DNA of 64,000 nt from Melieria omissa (GCA_963971225.1 OZ020268.1:38943348-39007347), one strand, 5' to 3'; shown: positions 54,080 to 64,000, counted from the stretch's first letter. A program made the numbers and translations. Notes: generated by a model not told the origin, from the sequence alone.

Positions 54080-56015
54080 AGATTACTACCACGATTCCAA
54101 CGGATCTCCATCTAACATCGCTAAGAACGCAACCAAGGTTCATGTGGGGCCAGCCAGTTTTACCAGCGTGTGTTGTCTAACTTAAGATTTGGATAGAAAA
54201 TCTCAGCGTTGACAATCATCCGAAAGCATTTTCGCTGTTGCGTTTCTTAAAAATTGTTTGACACAATCCAAAAACTTCGTTTACCCTCAACAAACGCGCA
54301 ACTTCTGGCTGCGTTATTTGAGCTGCAAACTGTATGCTTGCCAGCCTAACTAGATGCGCTTGGCACACCTGACCCAGGCTACAACAACGAACAACAATGC
54401 AACAATGAGCGCAGGAGCCAAAAGCCATCAACTGCCAACTCAAACTCGGCCGTTCAACGCTTGGGGTGCAACTTAAACATCAACATGACACCACCGTCGG
54501 CGTGTGCCAAGCGATGTGTCCGTTCGTCGGGACGGACGGACAGACGCCTGAGCACTGGTCTACTCGAGCCAGCATGTGAGTCGGCCGATGTTGTTGCGCC
54601 GGAAATTCGTTTACATTTTCCATTTGTGCGAATTAGGTAAGATGCATTTTTTTCTGGTCTCTGGACTTATTTGCAAATATTTCTACTTTGCTTGCTTTTC
54701 GTTGGATTCTTTATTTTGCCAAAAGCTGCTAACCAGCACAACAACAAGTTGCAGCCTACGAACGTATGCGAGTGCGAGTGTGTAAGGACGACATCCCAGT
54801 CGGAGCCACAGTTGTAGTCGGAGACTGCGGTGGATCGTTGGGTCATTGCTGCAGACATGGAAGCAGTCTCACACTCGGCGACTTTCCACTTGATGAAATT
54901 TTACTTTGAAATTTTCACATGGCCTCAGTCCGTCCGGGGCGCTCTGCCTACCACCACACCAAGAATCCAAGACCGCTCGACGCGCAACGAGTCGCGTCGA
55001 TGTGAATGTCCTGCGCCATTTCGGCACAAAGGCACTTGAGTTGTTTTGACTGTTTTTCTCGGTGCTTCTGCTTTGTTTTTCGACCGGCGCTGCTTATCGG
55101 ACGCGACGACCAAACAAAACGTGCAAGCAGACGAAAAAGAATCGGCATTCAAAAACAAATTGAACCAAGCAGCGAAACGTAGTAGAAAACGCCAACAACA
55201 AAAAATGCGCCAGCACACATTGTCCGGCCGGACACAACCGGCAGCCGGGGTGAAATTAGACAGTGTCAACACAACGCCGCAGCGCCTTAAACTCCACTCC
55301 GCCCCTGTCGCCCAGCACGCGACGCCGCGCATGGTTCGTCAGGCAATTCTGTCACATGGCTTGACACGTCTTCGGCTTGACAAACATTTAAGCTTAAGTT
55401 GACAACAATTAGACGGCGTCGGCAGCGCCGAACATGAGCACTTTTTGTGCTCACACTAAATTAGATACGTTCGCGGCGGTGCGGCCGGGTGTCGGCGCGC
55501 GAAAATCGCACAGCAGTCGCGCCGCAGCGTCACGGCGTCATTGGGCGCAACTACTGGCAACACAGCGCTTGTAAGTGGCGGCGACAATGGCGACATGTTA
55601 ACAACACTGGCGACTGCGCGCACCGCGACACACAAACGGAATCGTTCATGTCCAGTGCAGCGTGTTGACCACGAAATGTTGCCTGTTATCACATAATTTC
55701 AATTAGACGCGACTTAAGAGGTGAGAGGGGGCTGACTGAGACACTGAAGGACTGAGGTGCGAGGGCAGAATTAGTGGCAGCGCGGTGCAACTTTGCGTGA
55801 AGGTGAAGTTCAGTGCGGTGAACAATCGAAATCGGCTGGCAGATCAAATCGCTTATGGAGATTGAGAGTTGATACTTGTTTTTTCAAAATCTCTGTTGAA
55901 ATGTTCCAACTGGTCACTGGACCGCAGGAAGTATAAGTTGGGGCCACTGTTTCAATGAGCAGAGTTGCCGTTCTGTGCATTAAGAGGATTTAAATTTTAC
56001 GTGGCACTGATGTGT
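54080..56015. other. Low-repeat island, GC-rich
   Basis: GC-rich sequence with many overlapping open frames (for example 54925-55332 minus and 55046-55402 plus, fully antiparallel to each other), none with a family motif. Direct TCGGCG/GCGCGC words occur near 55480-55520. No gene is called. Confidence 0.5.
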
Positions 56016-56020
56016 CCAGC

Positions 56021-56110
56021 CAGTTGCATACACAGGATTTTATTTGGGGATGTGCAACTTTTAAGCTCAATTCAATTTGAAACCATTTAGATTAAGATTT
56101 GGGTATCGGG
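56021..56110 (+). mobile_element. hAT-type MITE, GCGCACACAGG family (copy 5, left part)
   Basis: CAGTTGCATACACAGG, GATTTTATTTGGGGATG and TTTGAAACCATTTAG match the left half of the family. The sequence then enters a LINE 3' end. Confidence 0.6.
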
Positions 56111-57235
56111 AGTCGAGCACCACCTGCCTGAAACACTGCGTCCAGTGTTGAACTATTGTGTCACGTCCCTTTATCTTACTGGAGGAGTTCGTATCCTCCG
56201 ATGTTATCCAGGAACTCCTTTATTTTCCTTACATCAAATTCAGACAGATCTTTTGTCTGTACCAGTTCCCTTCCCTGTACCCGCTTTCTTGCATGTATGA
56301 GGGCGGGGCATTCCGTTATGATGTGTACAGAAGTTTCTTCGTCTTCCCTGTCCGTGATTCCCAGTCGCGCTCTATGCAGACAGTGTCCGCTTAGGATCCC
56401 CGTCATGAATCTAAGCTCTGCTCGGCGCAGCTCATAGAGGTCATTCGATTTCTTTGCAGAGTAAACTGGAAAGAAAAGCTTGGAACAGCGTTATCCCACT
56501 GTGTTCGACCATTTGTGGTTAGCTCGATTTAGCAATTCCTGTTTCACACAATGTCTGAAATGAGTCTTGCTAACACTTATGATTGGCTCAGGTCCGTAGG
56601 GTCGTCTTACCGCCCTCTCCTTTGTCAATCTGTCCGCCTCCTCATTACCATCGTGTCCACAGTGCGCCGGTAACCAGTGTGTTATCACTTGGTTGTCCTT
56701 GGAAAGGTCTTGGAGGATATCTACTGTCTCCCAGACTAGTTTAGAGTCAAATGTCGACGAGTTCAGAGCTTTGATAAATTCCCGCTCTTGTTCCTTCTTC
56801 CATCTTGGACCCATCAGTGTACCATACAATATCATCACACGTCGGACTGATCTATTATCAGCCCAGTCCTTCCTGTGCGGTATGTACGTTTTGTACCTTC
56901 TTCTGAAGAGGTGCTTCTGAGGCATCAGATCAAGGGGCATCAAAAAGCCTCCATCTCGCCTCATGTCCCTCAGCAGAGATAAGTGACCGATTGCCTGTAT
57001 ATCCTTCGGTATAAATCCACTATGCACCAGTCAGTGAGTGCTGGCTATTGCAGCCATTTGCATTTTGAGTTCCAGCAGCATCGCGCCCCAATATAACATT
57101 AAGGGCTGCAGTTGGAGACGTCCTGAGACATCCTGTTATGCAGGTATTTGCTAGTCGTTGTAGTTTCTCTAGCTTAGTCGCAATTGTTGCTTCTGTGGTC
57201 TTCCTCCACCAGACTATCGCGGGTTATCGTCGGCA
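56110..57235 (-). mobile_element. LINE relic: RT thumb, RNase H, zinc knuckle (minus)
   Basis: Minus strand, 5' to 3': SLVVLPTITRDSLV then WWRKTTEATIATKLEKLQRL and CITGCLRTSPTAALNVI (thumb) at 57030-57240; DIVWYTDGSKMEEGTRAGIY (RNase H with TDGS) near 56820; HWLPAHCGHDGNEEADRL (from WVPGHxGxxGNExAD) near 56640; AVRRPYGPEPIISVSKTHFR; then REDEETSVHIITECPALIH near 56320. It aligns over its whole length with 19800-20480. Several stops are present; one 178-codon frame (56491-57027) survives. Confidence 0.85.
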
Positions 57236-57239
57236 GAAC

Positions 57240-57335
57240 TACCAGGGAGTATAGTTTGAAACCATATTTTGCACCAGCAATTTTTGTATCTGGAAGGAGG
57301 GGTTTGAACCCTAAAAACCCCTGTGTGCGACACTT
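57240..57335 (+). mobile_element. hAT-type MITE, GCGCACACAGG family (copy 6, right part)
   Basis: AGTTTGAAACCATATTTTGC, ACCAGCAATTTTTGTATCTGG, GGGGTTTGAACCC and the right end CCTGTGTGCGACACT match the family. The left half is missing. Confidence 0.7.
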
Positions 57336-57339
57336 TGTC

Positions 57340-57620
57340 CAGCACTGGCGAGGAAGAGTCTCCGTCATCTTAAAGACCCTTTTCTGGTTGACCTGTCCAA
57401 CCTGTCAACCATTAATTTTCCGTTTCATAACAGAGTCTCAGTGGCTTCCTTCTTCCACACGGTAGTTTTAGGGTCCTTATTTACCCTTGTGATAACTACT
57501 GAAGTCACCTCTTTTGTGAGTCACTAAGTGACCTATGCGAACAACATAACCTGCCAATTTAACCTAACCTAACTTATTAAAATCGGAGAAGTATTGAAGC
57601 TAAGAGTGAGAGGGATATAT
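57340..57620. other. Unassigned, possible LINE 3' tail
   Basis: It contains AACCTAACCTAACTTA near 57560-57576, like the CCTAA tails of nearby LINEs, but no body can be assigned with confidence. Confidence 0.35.
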
Positions 57621-57630
57621 CTATTATAAG

Positions 57631-58267
57631 TAGAGCCCGACCGATAAATCGGCTTCGATTTCAGCCACATTTGTATGTATCATAAGTAGAGCCCGACCGA
57701 AGCTAACATTTTAGCCGAAGCCGATTAATCGGCTAAAATTCTGACATTCGACTAAAACCGAAGCCGAACACGACGGTGAATAACTTAAAGCGAAAAAAAG
57801 TAATTGCACTTTTTTTTTAATTTATTGATTTTTTTTTTGGGAATACAAACTCAAAATACAAATAAAATTGGCCTTTTCGATTCCTGATTTGATAGAAGCT
57901 ATCAGATAATTTCGACTGATAGTTGTCAAAGTGTTTCGCTACTTATAATTTACTTTAATTTACAGAATTTTGTAATTTCAAAATATTGGGAGTACAAATT
58001 AGTTCGGTTCGTTCTCAGAAATTGGTTCTGGCTATTGTGAATGTGTGGGGCAACGCTACCCGAAAGAGTGTGCTGGCAATGCTGCTTTTCAGCTGCTTAG
58101 CTCTTTTGAGTTGTACCTGATTTTGTAAGACAGTAGGGCTCATTTTGCTTTTCCATATCGAGCGTTATAAACTAAAAAAATATTTAGCTTCGGCGGTCCG
58201 CCTGTATTTTGGCCGAAGCCGATTATTGGCTGAATATGGCCGAAGCCGATTAATCGGTCGGGCTCTA
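57631..58267. mobile_element. hAT-type MITE with TAGAGCCCGACCGAT ends
   Basis: The ends TAGAGCCCGACCGAT and ATCGGTCGGGCTCTA are 15-bp perfect TIRs, extending imperfectly through CCGAAGCCGATTAATCGG. Flanks ATTATAAG and ATTATATC agree at six of eight. The 637-bp element has no long frame. ATAAGTAGAGCCCGACCGA occurs twice at its left end (57627 and about 57681). At about 57985 it includes TATTGGGAGTACAAATTAGTTC, a mariner terminus like that at 46298, so a mariner remnant is nested inside. Confidence 0.8.
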
Positions 58268-58275
58268 ATTATATC

Positions 58276-59600
58276 TAAGTGTGTTTCTGGTGCTGTCTGA
58301 ATTCGCTATATGAAAATTTGACTAAAATTTTTTCCTTTTTTATAACAATTTTTCTTGGTCAAAATATTTTTACATATTTTTTCCGTTAATTGCTTTTAAA
58401 TATTTCTGCTGTTGGTAGCTGCTTTGATAGCTTTTATATTTTATTGTTGTTTTTGTTTGTGTTTCCAATCATTATTTCCTCCCAATATGTCTCTTTGTAT
58501 ACTTTTTCGCTTCTTCCAGTAACTTTGCAGTATTTGTTGCTTTTGTTGTAATTTGCTACCATTATTAAATATTGTATTGTAAAATTTCTTTCAACCACTA
58601 TTGTTGTTGTTATTGTTAGTGTTGCCATAGTTTTGTTTTTATATTTTTGACAATCAACTTTCAATAATTTCTATTCATTTTATATGTTTGCCTGTCCGCA
58701 TTACACTCCCTGTTACTTGTATTGTTTTTTATGTCATTGCCATTTTTCTCGTTGTTGTTTTTTTTTTTTAGTTATTGCACTGCTGCAGTGTCGACTTTCC
58801 ATCGCAACGCATTGGTCGCACCAACTAATTGCTACAAAACACTCTTTTCCGATAACCTTCGAGTGTTGGAGGTTAGTGCCAGGCACTTTGAAAAACAACA
58901 ACACAACTAACACCAAGTACCTTAACAACAAAAAAAAGAACAAGACAACAACAAAAACAAGCACATCTTTTGTTTTTGGCAAACGCAGGTGAAGCGTGTT
59001 GCAAGTGCAAGTGGCAACGCAACCCTGCAATTTCAACAATTTCGTGCATTTAACATTTAAAATTAAATTAGCTTTTCGTGCCATACTTATAGTAGAAGAG
59101 GAAGAAGAAGAAGCAGCTGCACAACTGCAAATTTCTGCCGGACAGTATTGCATTGTGGATTGGCTGTGACCAAAGTGTTGTTGTTGCTTGTTGCATTTGC
59201 TTCAATCTGAGTGTTGTGGTGCTGGTTGTGTCAACGTGGCCTTTGCATAATTTTTGGTGGAAGCTGTCCACCGACCAATGTGCACAAACTTGTCGTCATC
59301 GGCTTTGCCATTTGTTGACAACAACAACAACAACAACTACGCGCTGTAAGTGTGACTGCTGACTGTGGCATGTGGCAACAAGTGCATGTTGCACTTGTAA
59401 TTTAACTGTAGCGTGCCGTGTATTGCGACTAGCTGCAATTGTTACAACAACACCGTAAGTTATTTGCAGTTCAAGTTGCTGCTACATGGACAACAACTCT
59501 GCATAGTCGTTTAGGAGAAATGCACATTGAGAATGACCCCAAATCGTCTTAAATTGTTTTCAGAATGCTTGAAAGTGAATTTTTCGTAAGTACTCGTAAT
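58276..59600. other. Low-repeat island with TTG/CAA triplets
   Basis: Triplet-rich (GTT runs near 58440-58620; CAA run at 59318-59337), AT-rich at left. Open frames at 58684-58992 (plus) and 58734-59153 (minus) are antiparallel shadows in low-complexity DNA. No gene is called. Confidence 0.5.
59318..59337 (+). repeat. (CAA)n microsatellite
   Basis: Six to seven consecutive CAA/ACA units. Confidence 0.9.
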
Positions 59601-60025
59601 GTGTAGTAGAATTAATTTAATTTAAAATAGTATAGAATGAACAAAAAAACTAGTAATGAGTATAAAAAGAAAGTACAAAAAGTAATTTTGTTTTGTTGTG
59701 TTGCCTTGTGTTGACATCGTCCATGGAGAGTGGTTTTGATTTTACCGAACTCCTCATATCAAACGACAACACAACAACTCTAACTATATTGGTTCGAAAA
59801 TTACACAGTGCAACAAATAAAAAAAAAATTTCGAGGGACAAGGTCAAACCCATCTCATTCGATAGAGGACCTCAGTAGAAGAAAAAGTGCCAAGGGATTT
59901 TTCCCGGAATGTTCGAGTTTTTTTTAAATTGAGTTTAAAGATGGCGGCTTAAAGCCCCTTCCCGAAACTTTTAAAACATCATATCTCTGACTCAAATGTC
60001 AGAAAGGAATAATTTTTACGTCAAA
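59600..60025. other. Flank of the Jockey-type LINE
   Basis: No repeat was recognised. The stretch just left of the poly(T) at 60026 is the insertion target, but the matching right-hand target copy is outside the window. Confidence 0.4.
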
Positions 60026-60066
60026 TTTTTTTTTTTTTTTTTTTTTTTTAAACTTCCATTTTTATT
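60026..60066 (-). promoter_or_regulatory. Poly(A) signal and poly(A) tail of the Jockey-type LINE
   Basis: AATAAA on the minus strand lies 11 nt before a 24-residue A tail. It marks the retrotransposition 3' end. The uninterrupted tail supports youth. Confidence 0.85.
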
Positions 60067-60242
60067 ACACCTGCCTAATAAAAGGCATCTCGTAATATTC
60101 TAACATTATTTGGAAATAATTTATGTACTTAGATCAATATCAGAATATACATACATTTACGAATTTAACAAAACACTAGCGTATAACAGTAAGTTAAATC
60201 TCAGTTTACAATACATACAGACAGTTTACAGTACATATTTCA

Positions 60243-62927
60243 TTAAAAATGTCTAGATGGTAAGTCAGAAGTTGTAAGTCGTTTAAGCCTTCGGATTCGC
60301 CTTTCTTCGATCAGGGGTATATGCTGTATTTCGACGTTGCCGTGATTTTTCATGTCAATAATATGTTTCGTGCTGAGTTTTTTTATTGTTTCTTCAACTG
60401 TGCTGATTGAAAGGTCCCGATGCAAAGAGTCGTTTGTGATGTACCAAGGAGCGTCTACTATTTTTCGTATTATTTTTGATTGCGTACGCTGTACAATGTC
60501 AACGATTGTTTTGCATGCCGTACCCCATATCTGAATACCATATCTCCAGATAGGAGCAATGACAGTGTTGTATATCAGTAATTTGTTGCTTAGGGATAAG
60601 TTTGATTGTTTGCCTAGAAGCCATTGCAGTTGTCGGAACTTGTTGTTAATCTCATTCTTTTTTTTCTTAATATGTTCACGCCATGTAAGTTTTGCATCAA
60701 TTGTCATACCCAGGTATTTTGCCTTATTGTCAATTTGAATTGTGCAATCGTCTATTTTAAGCAGGTGCTGGTTAAAAGATCTGTTGGTGTAGATGACTTC
60801 TACTGTTTTTTCAGCATTTATCTGGATACCCCAGGTCTTGAACCATCTCACTGTGTCATTTATTATGGTTTGAAGGTTTCGTTCAGCTGTTACAAGTTGC
60901 TTGCTAGATGAAAGCAAAACTGTGTCGTCGGCAAATGTTGCAATCATGCTGTCGTCAAAAGAAGGAACAGGTACGTCCGCAGTATAAATTAAGTATAGAA
61001 GAGGACCTAATACACTGCCTTGAGGAACACCAGCACTCATAGTGCGCATTTCTGAGTCAGCATCTTGAAATTTCACAAAGAAATGTCTATTTTCTAAGTA
61101 GCTTTGCAATAAGTCATAAAAGTCAAGTGGCAGAAAGGATTTTAGCTTGTGGAGTAGACCTTTGTGCCATACACTGTCAAACGCTTTTGCGACGTCCAGA
61201 TACACTGCCGCACAGTATTTTTTGTCATCAATGTCTTTGTATATCTTATTGACAACTCTGTGAATTTGCTGAGTCGTTGAGTGTTTGCGCCTGAATCCAA
61301 ATTGGTGTGTTGGAATTATGTTTTTCTGAGTCAAGATGGGGTCAATTCGTTCAATGAGAAGTTTTTCGTATACTTTTGATAATGTTGGTAGCAAGCTTAT
61401 AGGTCGATATGATGTTGTCTGGGTTGGGGTTTTCCCCGGCTTCACCAGCGCGATAATCTTAGCCACTTTCCAAACCACAGGAAAATATTTTAACCGTGAT
61501 ATTGCATTGAAAACGTTTCTAATATACACATAGGCTGCGTTTGGTAATTCCTTTAAAACTTTGCCGGATATTAAGTCAAAGCCAGGTGATTTTTTACTTT
61601 TAAGTGTCATAATTTTTCGTCGAATCTCATCAGTTGTCATTTTAGGTATGGGTTTGTTTTGTATTTCTCGCGTTGTTGGTAATATTATTTTTTGTTGGTC
61701 AAGTGGATTTGAAAACGTTCTTTCAAAGTGTTGTGCAAGGATGTCAGCTTTTTGTGTGTTACTTCTGGCCCAAATTCCGCTTGGACTTTTGATCGGTGGT
61801 TGATGAGGTATAGCGTTGTTTAGGTTTTTCGTTGCTCTCCACAGTGAGTAATGTGTTGACATACTGGGCTCTAAATTCGTCAAATAATTGCTGAGTCTAT
61901 CTTCCTTGTCCTTTTTTAACATCATATTAACTTCCTTCGTTATGTCATTAAGCTTAGCTTTGTCTAGTGGGTGTCTGGACCTCTGCCATTGTTTGCGGAG
62001 CCGTCTCTTCTGCTTTATTTTGTTAAGAATGTTATTACTAAGATTTTGCATAAAGCGTTTTGGTCCGAGTGTTGGGGTTGACGCACTTGCAGCTTTGATT
62101 ACTATGTCATTGAAATATGCGATAGATGAGTCGACATCTTTTTTAAACTTTAAGCGGACATTCATCATAAGATTACGGTCGATTAATTCTCTAAAAGACT
62201 GCCAATCAGTTTTAAGGTTATATGGTAGGAATTGTTGTGATAGACGAAGTGGCTGGCTTAAATATGTCAGTATAACGGGGGAGTGGTCGGAAGATAAATC
62301 GAAGCAAGATTCAATTGTCATGCAGTCTGGCTCGATGTTGCGAGTAATGTAAAAGTCAAGTAAGTCTGGAATTTTAACTGGGTCAGAAGGCCAATACGTT
62401 GGTTGTCCACTACTTATGAACCGGCTTTTATTTTCTTTGATGGCATCCAGTAGGTTTCGTCCTTTATTGTTAGTCAATCTAGATCCCCACATTATGTTTT
62501 TAGCATTAAAGTCACCACCAGCTATGTATCGCTTCCCAAGTGTCCGAAGGAAGTTGAAGTAATTTGTTTTGTCATTGTTATATTTAGGCGGGCAATATAT
62601 TGATGAAATGGTTATTGCTCCACATTGATCTTCGATTTCGATTACTGTTGCTTGAATATTATTTAACTTCGAACTTTCCATTTCAGTACATTTTATGTCG
62701 TCTCTAAGAATAATTGCAGTACCACCATGGGCTTTATTTTCAGGGTGATTAGTCGTAAGTATTTTGTATTTGGGGATTTTGAAGTAGGTTTTGTCTGTAA
62801 AGTGCGTTTCTGTAACCAGCATAATGTCAACGCTGTTGTTCGTCAAAAAGGTTTTAACTTCTAAAGCATGTTTGCTGAGTCCGTTTGCATTCCACAGCGC
62901 TATTTTAATTTTGTTTGTGTTGTCCAT
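60243..62927 (-). CDS. LINE ORF2: AP-type endonuclease and reverse transcriptase (894 aa)
   Basis: The protein nicks target DNA and copies the LINE RNA at the nick (target-primed reverse transcription, nuclear). Residues 1-230 are an APE-type endonuclease: IALWNANGL (about 8-16), LVTETH (about 37-42), AHGGTAIILRD, AGGDFNAKN (about 135-143) and SSDHSPVI (about 210-217). The RT follows at roughly 470-760 with RPISLLPTLSKVYEKLL, HQFGFRRKHSTTQQ, AAVYLDVAKAFDSVWH (first catalytic Asp, near 573-580), GVPQGSVLGPLLYLIY and ATFADDTVLLSS (FADD near 664). A thumb region with IAPIWRYGIQIWG follows. There is no RNase H. The length fits Jockey-clade ORF2 (about 850-920 aa). The start ATG lies 23 nt inside the end of ORF1, so translation probably depends on reinitiation at the overlap, as in other LINEs (inference). 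All catalytic residues I can check are present. Confidence 0.95.
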   Translation of the reverse strand: MDNTNKIKIALWNANGLSKHALEVKTFLTNNSVDIMLVTETHFTDKTYFKIPKYKILTTNHPENKAHGGTAIILRDDIKCTEMESSKLNNIQATVIEIEDQCGAITISSIYCPPKYNNDKTNYFNFLRTLGKRYIAGGDFNAKNIMWGSRLTNNKGRNLLDAIKENKSRFISSGQPTYWPSDPVKIPDLLDFYITRNIEPDCMTIESCFDLSSDHSPVILTYLSQPLRLSQQFLPYNLKTDWQSFRELIDRNLMMNVRLKFKKDVDSSIAYFNDIVIKAASASTPTLGPKRFMQNLSNNILNKIKQKRRLRKQWQRSRHPLDKAKLNDITKEVNMMLKKDKEDRLSNYLTNLEPSMSTHYSLWRATKNLNNAIPHQPPIKSPSGIWARSNTQKADILAQHFERTFSNPLDQQKIILPTTREIQNKPIPKMTTDEIRRKIMTLKSKKSPGFDLISGKVLKELPNAAYVYIRNVFNAISRLKYFPVVWKVAKIIALVKPGKTPTQTTSYRPISLLPTLSKVYEKLLIERIDPILTQKNIIPTHQFGFRRKHSTTQQIHRVVNKIYKDIDDKKYCAAVYLDVAKAFDSVWHKGLLHKLKSFLPLDFYDLLQSYLENRHFFVKFQDADSEMRTMSAGVPQGSVLGPLLYLIYTADVPVPSFDDSMIATFADDTVLLSSSKQLVTAERNLQTIINDTVRWFKTWGIQINAEKTVEVIYTNRSFNQHLLKIDDCTIQIDNKAKYLGMTIDAKLTWREHIKKKKNEINNKFRQLQWLLGKQSNLSLSNKLLIYNTVIAPIWRYGIQIWGTACKTIVDIVQRTQSKIIRKIVDAPWYITNDSLHRDLSISTVEETIKKLSTKHIIDMKNHGNVEIQHIPLIEERRIRRLKRLTTSDLPSRHF

Positions 62928-64000
62928 CTATTTTCGTCACCAACAGCGTAAGTATGTTCATCATATTTGACATTTGGGAAACTAGTTGCTTAATCATATC
63001 CTTTAATTCAGTGAGGTCATTTTGCGTTGTTGCTGTTTTTGGGTAAACGGGTTCAATAGGCGTTTTTTGTGTTAGTGAAGATGCCACTGCTGCATAAGAA
63101 ATTCCAGAGGAGACGTTAGCGGAAGCTGGTTGTATTGGGAGAGTATCAGGTTGTTTGGTAGGGACGTCTTTATTTCTTAATGCTGGAAAGCGTTTAATTT
63201 TTAAGGACTTGTATATCATACACCCTTTGTAGTTGGCCGTGTGTTTTTCCCCGCACAGAGCGCATTTTATATCATTAGTTTTTGAACAGTCAGAGGTCTT
63301 GTGTTTTCCAGCACATTTCACGCAGATTGGGCTCTTCGTACAATAATTTTTAGTATGTCCATATTTTTGGCAATTGGAGCATTGAGGTATTGTCCTTTTT
63401 TGGTGGGGTGGTTCGAATGAAACTTTGCAGTGTAGGAGATTTTTAATTTCGTAAACGTCTTTGTTGTTATCTTTCGTCGCTAGTTCAATTGAAAACATAG
63501 ATAGGGGCTCTTTGCTTCCTGATTTCAATATGTTGTGAATGTTAATGACATCATGACCTAACTGTTTCATCTCGTCGGCTATGTCGTTTGTATCGGTAGA
63601 GTAGTGCATATTTCTTAAAATTACCCTAAAACCGCGTTGTTCTTTGGGCTTATATGTATAATATTGTGTGTGTTTATCATTAAGTAATTTAATTATTGCC
63701 GTATAATGTTGCGATTCAAACGGTTGGACCTTAATTTCGGTACTGTTGAGGACTTTAATTTCATATTTTACCTGGTTTAGGTTACTTAGCGCTGAAATCA
63801 GAGGACTTAAACATTGAACATTTTGTATATAAATGGGCGGTGGTTTTGGTGCACGTTTTGCAATTTCATCATTTGGAGACTTATTCGGTTGTTTTGCATC
63901 ATTGCAGTCTTGCGACGCGTCGTCACATTCTTCATCGTCGGCCAGTATCTCGAATCTATTTGCTGCTGGTGGTTTGTCGAGCCAGTATGATGTTATTGTT
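62905..64000 (-). CDS. LINE ORF1: Gag-like nucleic-acid-binding protein with three CCHC knuckles (N-terminus outside window)
   Basis: The open frame continues to the right edge of the window, so the true start is not visible; an internal ATG at 63607 is not the start, because coding sequence of the same texture (SYWLDKPPAANRFEILADDE, then NDEIAKRAPKPPPIYIQNV) lies upstream in frame. A central RRM-like/PRE region contains YKPKEQRGFRVILRNMHYST. Then three zinc knuckles follow: CSNCQKYGHTKNYC, CVKCAGKHKTSDC and CALCGEKHTANYKGC. The C-terminus is Ser/Pro-rich, ending with a short amphipathic LKDMIKQLVSQMSNMMNIL helix. ORF1 proteins of Jockey-type LINEs bind the element RNA and target it to the nucleus. 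No interruption is seen. Confidence 0.92.
   Translation of the reverse strand, partial: TITSYWLDKPPAANRFEILADDEECDDASQDCNDAKQPNKSPNDEIAKRAPKPPPIYIQNVQCLSPLISALSNLNQVKYEIKVLNSTEIKVQPFESQHYTAIIKLLNDKHTQYYTYKPKEQRGFRVILRNMHYSTDTNDIADEMKQLGHDVINIHNILKSGSKEPLSMFSIELATKDNNKDVYEIKNLLHCKVSFEPPHQKRTIPQCSNCQKYGHTKNYCTKSPICVKCAGKHKTSDCSKTNDIKCALCGEKHTANYKGCMIYKSLKIKRFPALRNKDVPTKQPDTLPIQPASANVSSGISYAAVASSLTQKTPIEPVYPKTATTQNDLTELKDMIKQLVSQMSNMMNILTLLVTKIDGQHKQN

Larger units (their letters stand above)
60026..64000 (-). mobile_element. Jockey-clade LINE, structurally intact to the window edge
   Basis: Minus strand: ORF1 enters from beyond 64000 and ends at 62905. ORF2 starts at 62927, overlapping ORF1 by 23 nt in another frame. 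A 3' UTR of ~190 nt follows (60050-60242), then an AATAAA signal (60061-60066) and a 24-nt poly(A) tail (T-run 60026-60049). Both ORFs are free of internal stops. Endonuclease plus RT without RNase H and with an A-tail is the Jockey-clade arrangement (Jockey, Doc, BS types). The lack of decay suggests a recent, possibly competent insertion; the 5' end must be checked outside the window. Confidence 0.93.

Noticed and set aside
54925..55402. Two long antiparallel open frames (135 codons minus, 118 codons plus)
   Set aside because: Mutual antisense overlap, no motif, GC-rich context; neither shows protein-like conservation signals that can be judged from sequence alone.

Overview
The window is repeat-rich nuclear DNA from an insect, most likely a higher fly (Diptera) and plausibly a tephritid-like genome. 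The evidence is the mix of Jockey-, LOA/I-, R1- and RTE-type LINE reverse transcriptases, several mariner relics, hAT- and piggyBac-type miniature elements, abundant CAA/TTG triplet runs and a eukaryotic tRNA-Ala gene with an internal B box and Pol III T-run. The species is inferred from style, not proven. I found no host protein-coding exon that I can defend.

Layout. (1) 0-13.5 kb: a piggyBac-like relic, tRNA-Ala(UGC) at 1126-1197, a LINE relic interrupted by a hAT-type MITE (2.8-4.2 kb), a cluster of three MITEs (5.0-6.1 kb), a decayed RTE-type LINE whose C-terminal region is tandemly multiplied (8.0-9.6 kb), and a 5'-truncated but open LOA/I-type LINE (9652-12376) that landed, with a 10-bp target duplication, inside a ~110-120 bp satellite continuing to 13.5 kb. 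(2) 13.5-31 kb: low-repeat islands alternating with LINE tails, a 195-bp hAT MITE with a perfect 8-bp duplication (17.2 kb), A-rich AT arrays (22.8-24.2 and 26.3-26.8 kb), and a hAT MITE carrying a nested mariner (29.0-30.0 kb). (3) 31-43.5 kb: a 741-bp mariner deletion derivative (32.5 kb), several LINE RNase H and zinc-knuckle relics, two copies of a tRNA-derived SINE (37.1-37.6 kb), a low-repeat island (39-40.8 kb) and a Helitron-like element (41.3-42.3 kb). (4) 43.5-60 kb: a ~175-bp tandem array (44.3-45.1 kb), a mariner relic split by a hAT MITE (46.3-48.2 kb), a 1.4-kb piggyBac-like element with perfect TIRs and internal 20-bp palindromes (50.1-51.5 kb), RTE and I/R1-type LINE relics, a full-length SINE copy (53.8-54.1 kb) and a 637-bp hAT-type MITE (57.6-58.3 kb). 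(5) 60.0-64.0 kb: a structurally intact Jockey-clade LINE on the minus strand with poly(A) tail, poly(A) signal, complete 894-codon ORF2 and most of an overlapping ORF1 that runs off the right edge.

There is no operon-like host system here. What ties the window together is transposon ecology: autonomous or once-autonomous LINEs (Jockey, LOA/I, RTE, R1-like), non-autonomous passengers that depend on transposases or LINE enzymes supplied elsewhere (hAT, piggyBac and mariner MITEs, the SINE), and satellites into which they inserted. Nesting gives relative ages: satellite older than LOA LINE; hAT MITE older than the mariner inside it at 29 kb; mariner older than the hAT MITE inside it at 47 kb. 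The least-described objects are the tRNA-derived SINE family, the GTTGCCAGAT and GCGCACACAGG hAT-type MITE families and the palindrome-bearing piggyBac-like element.
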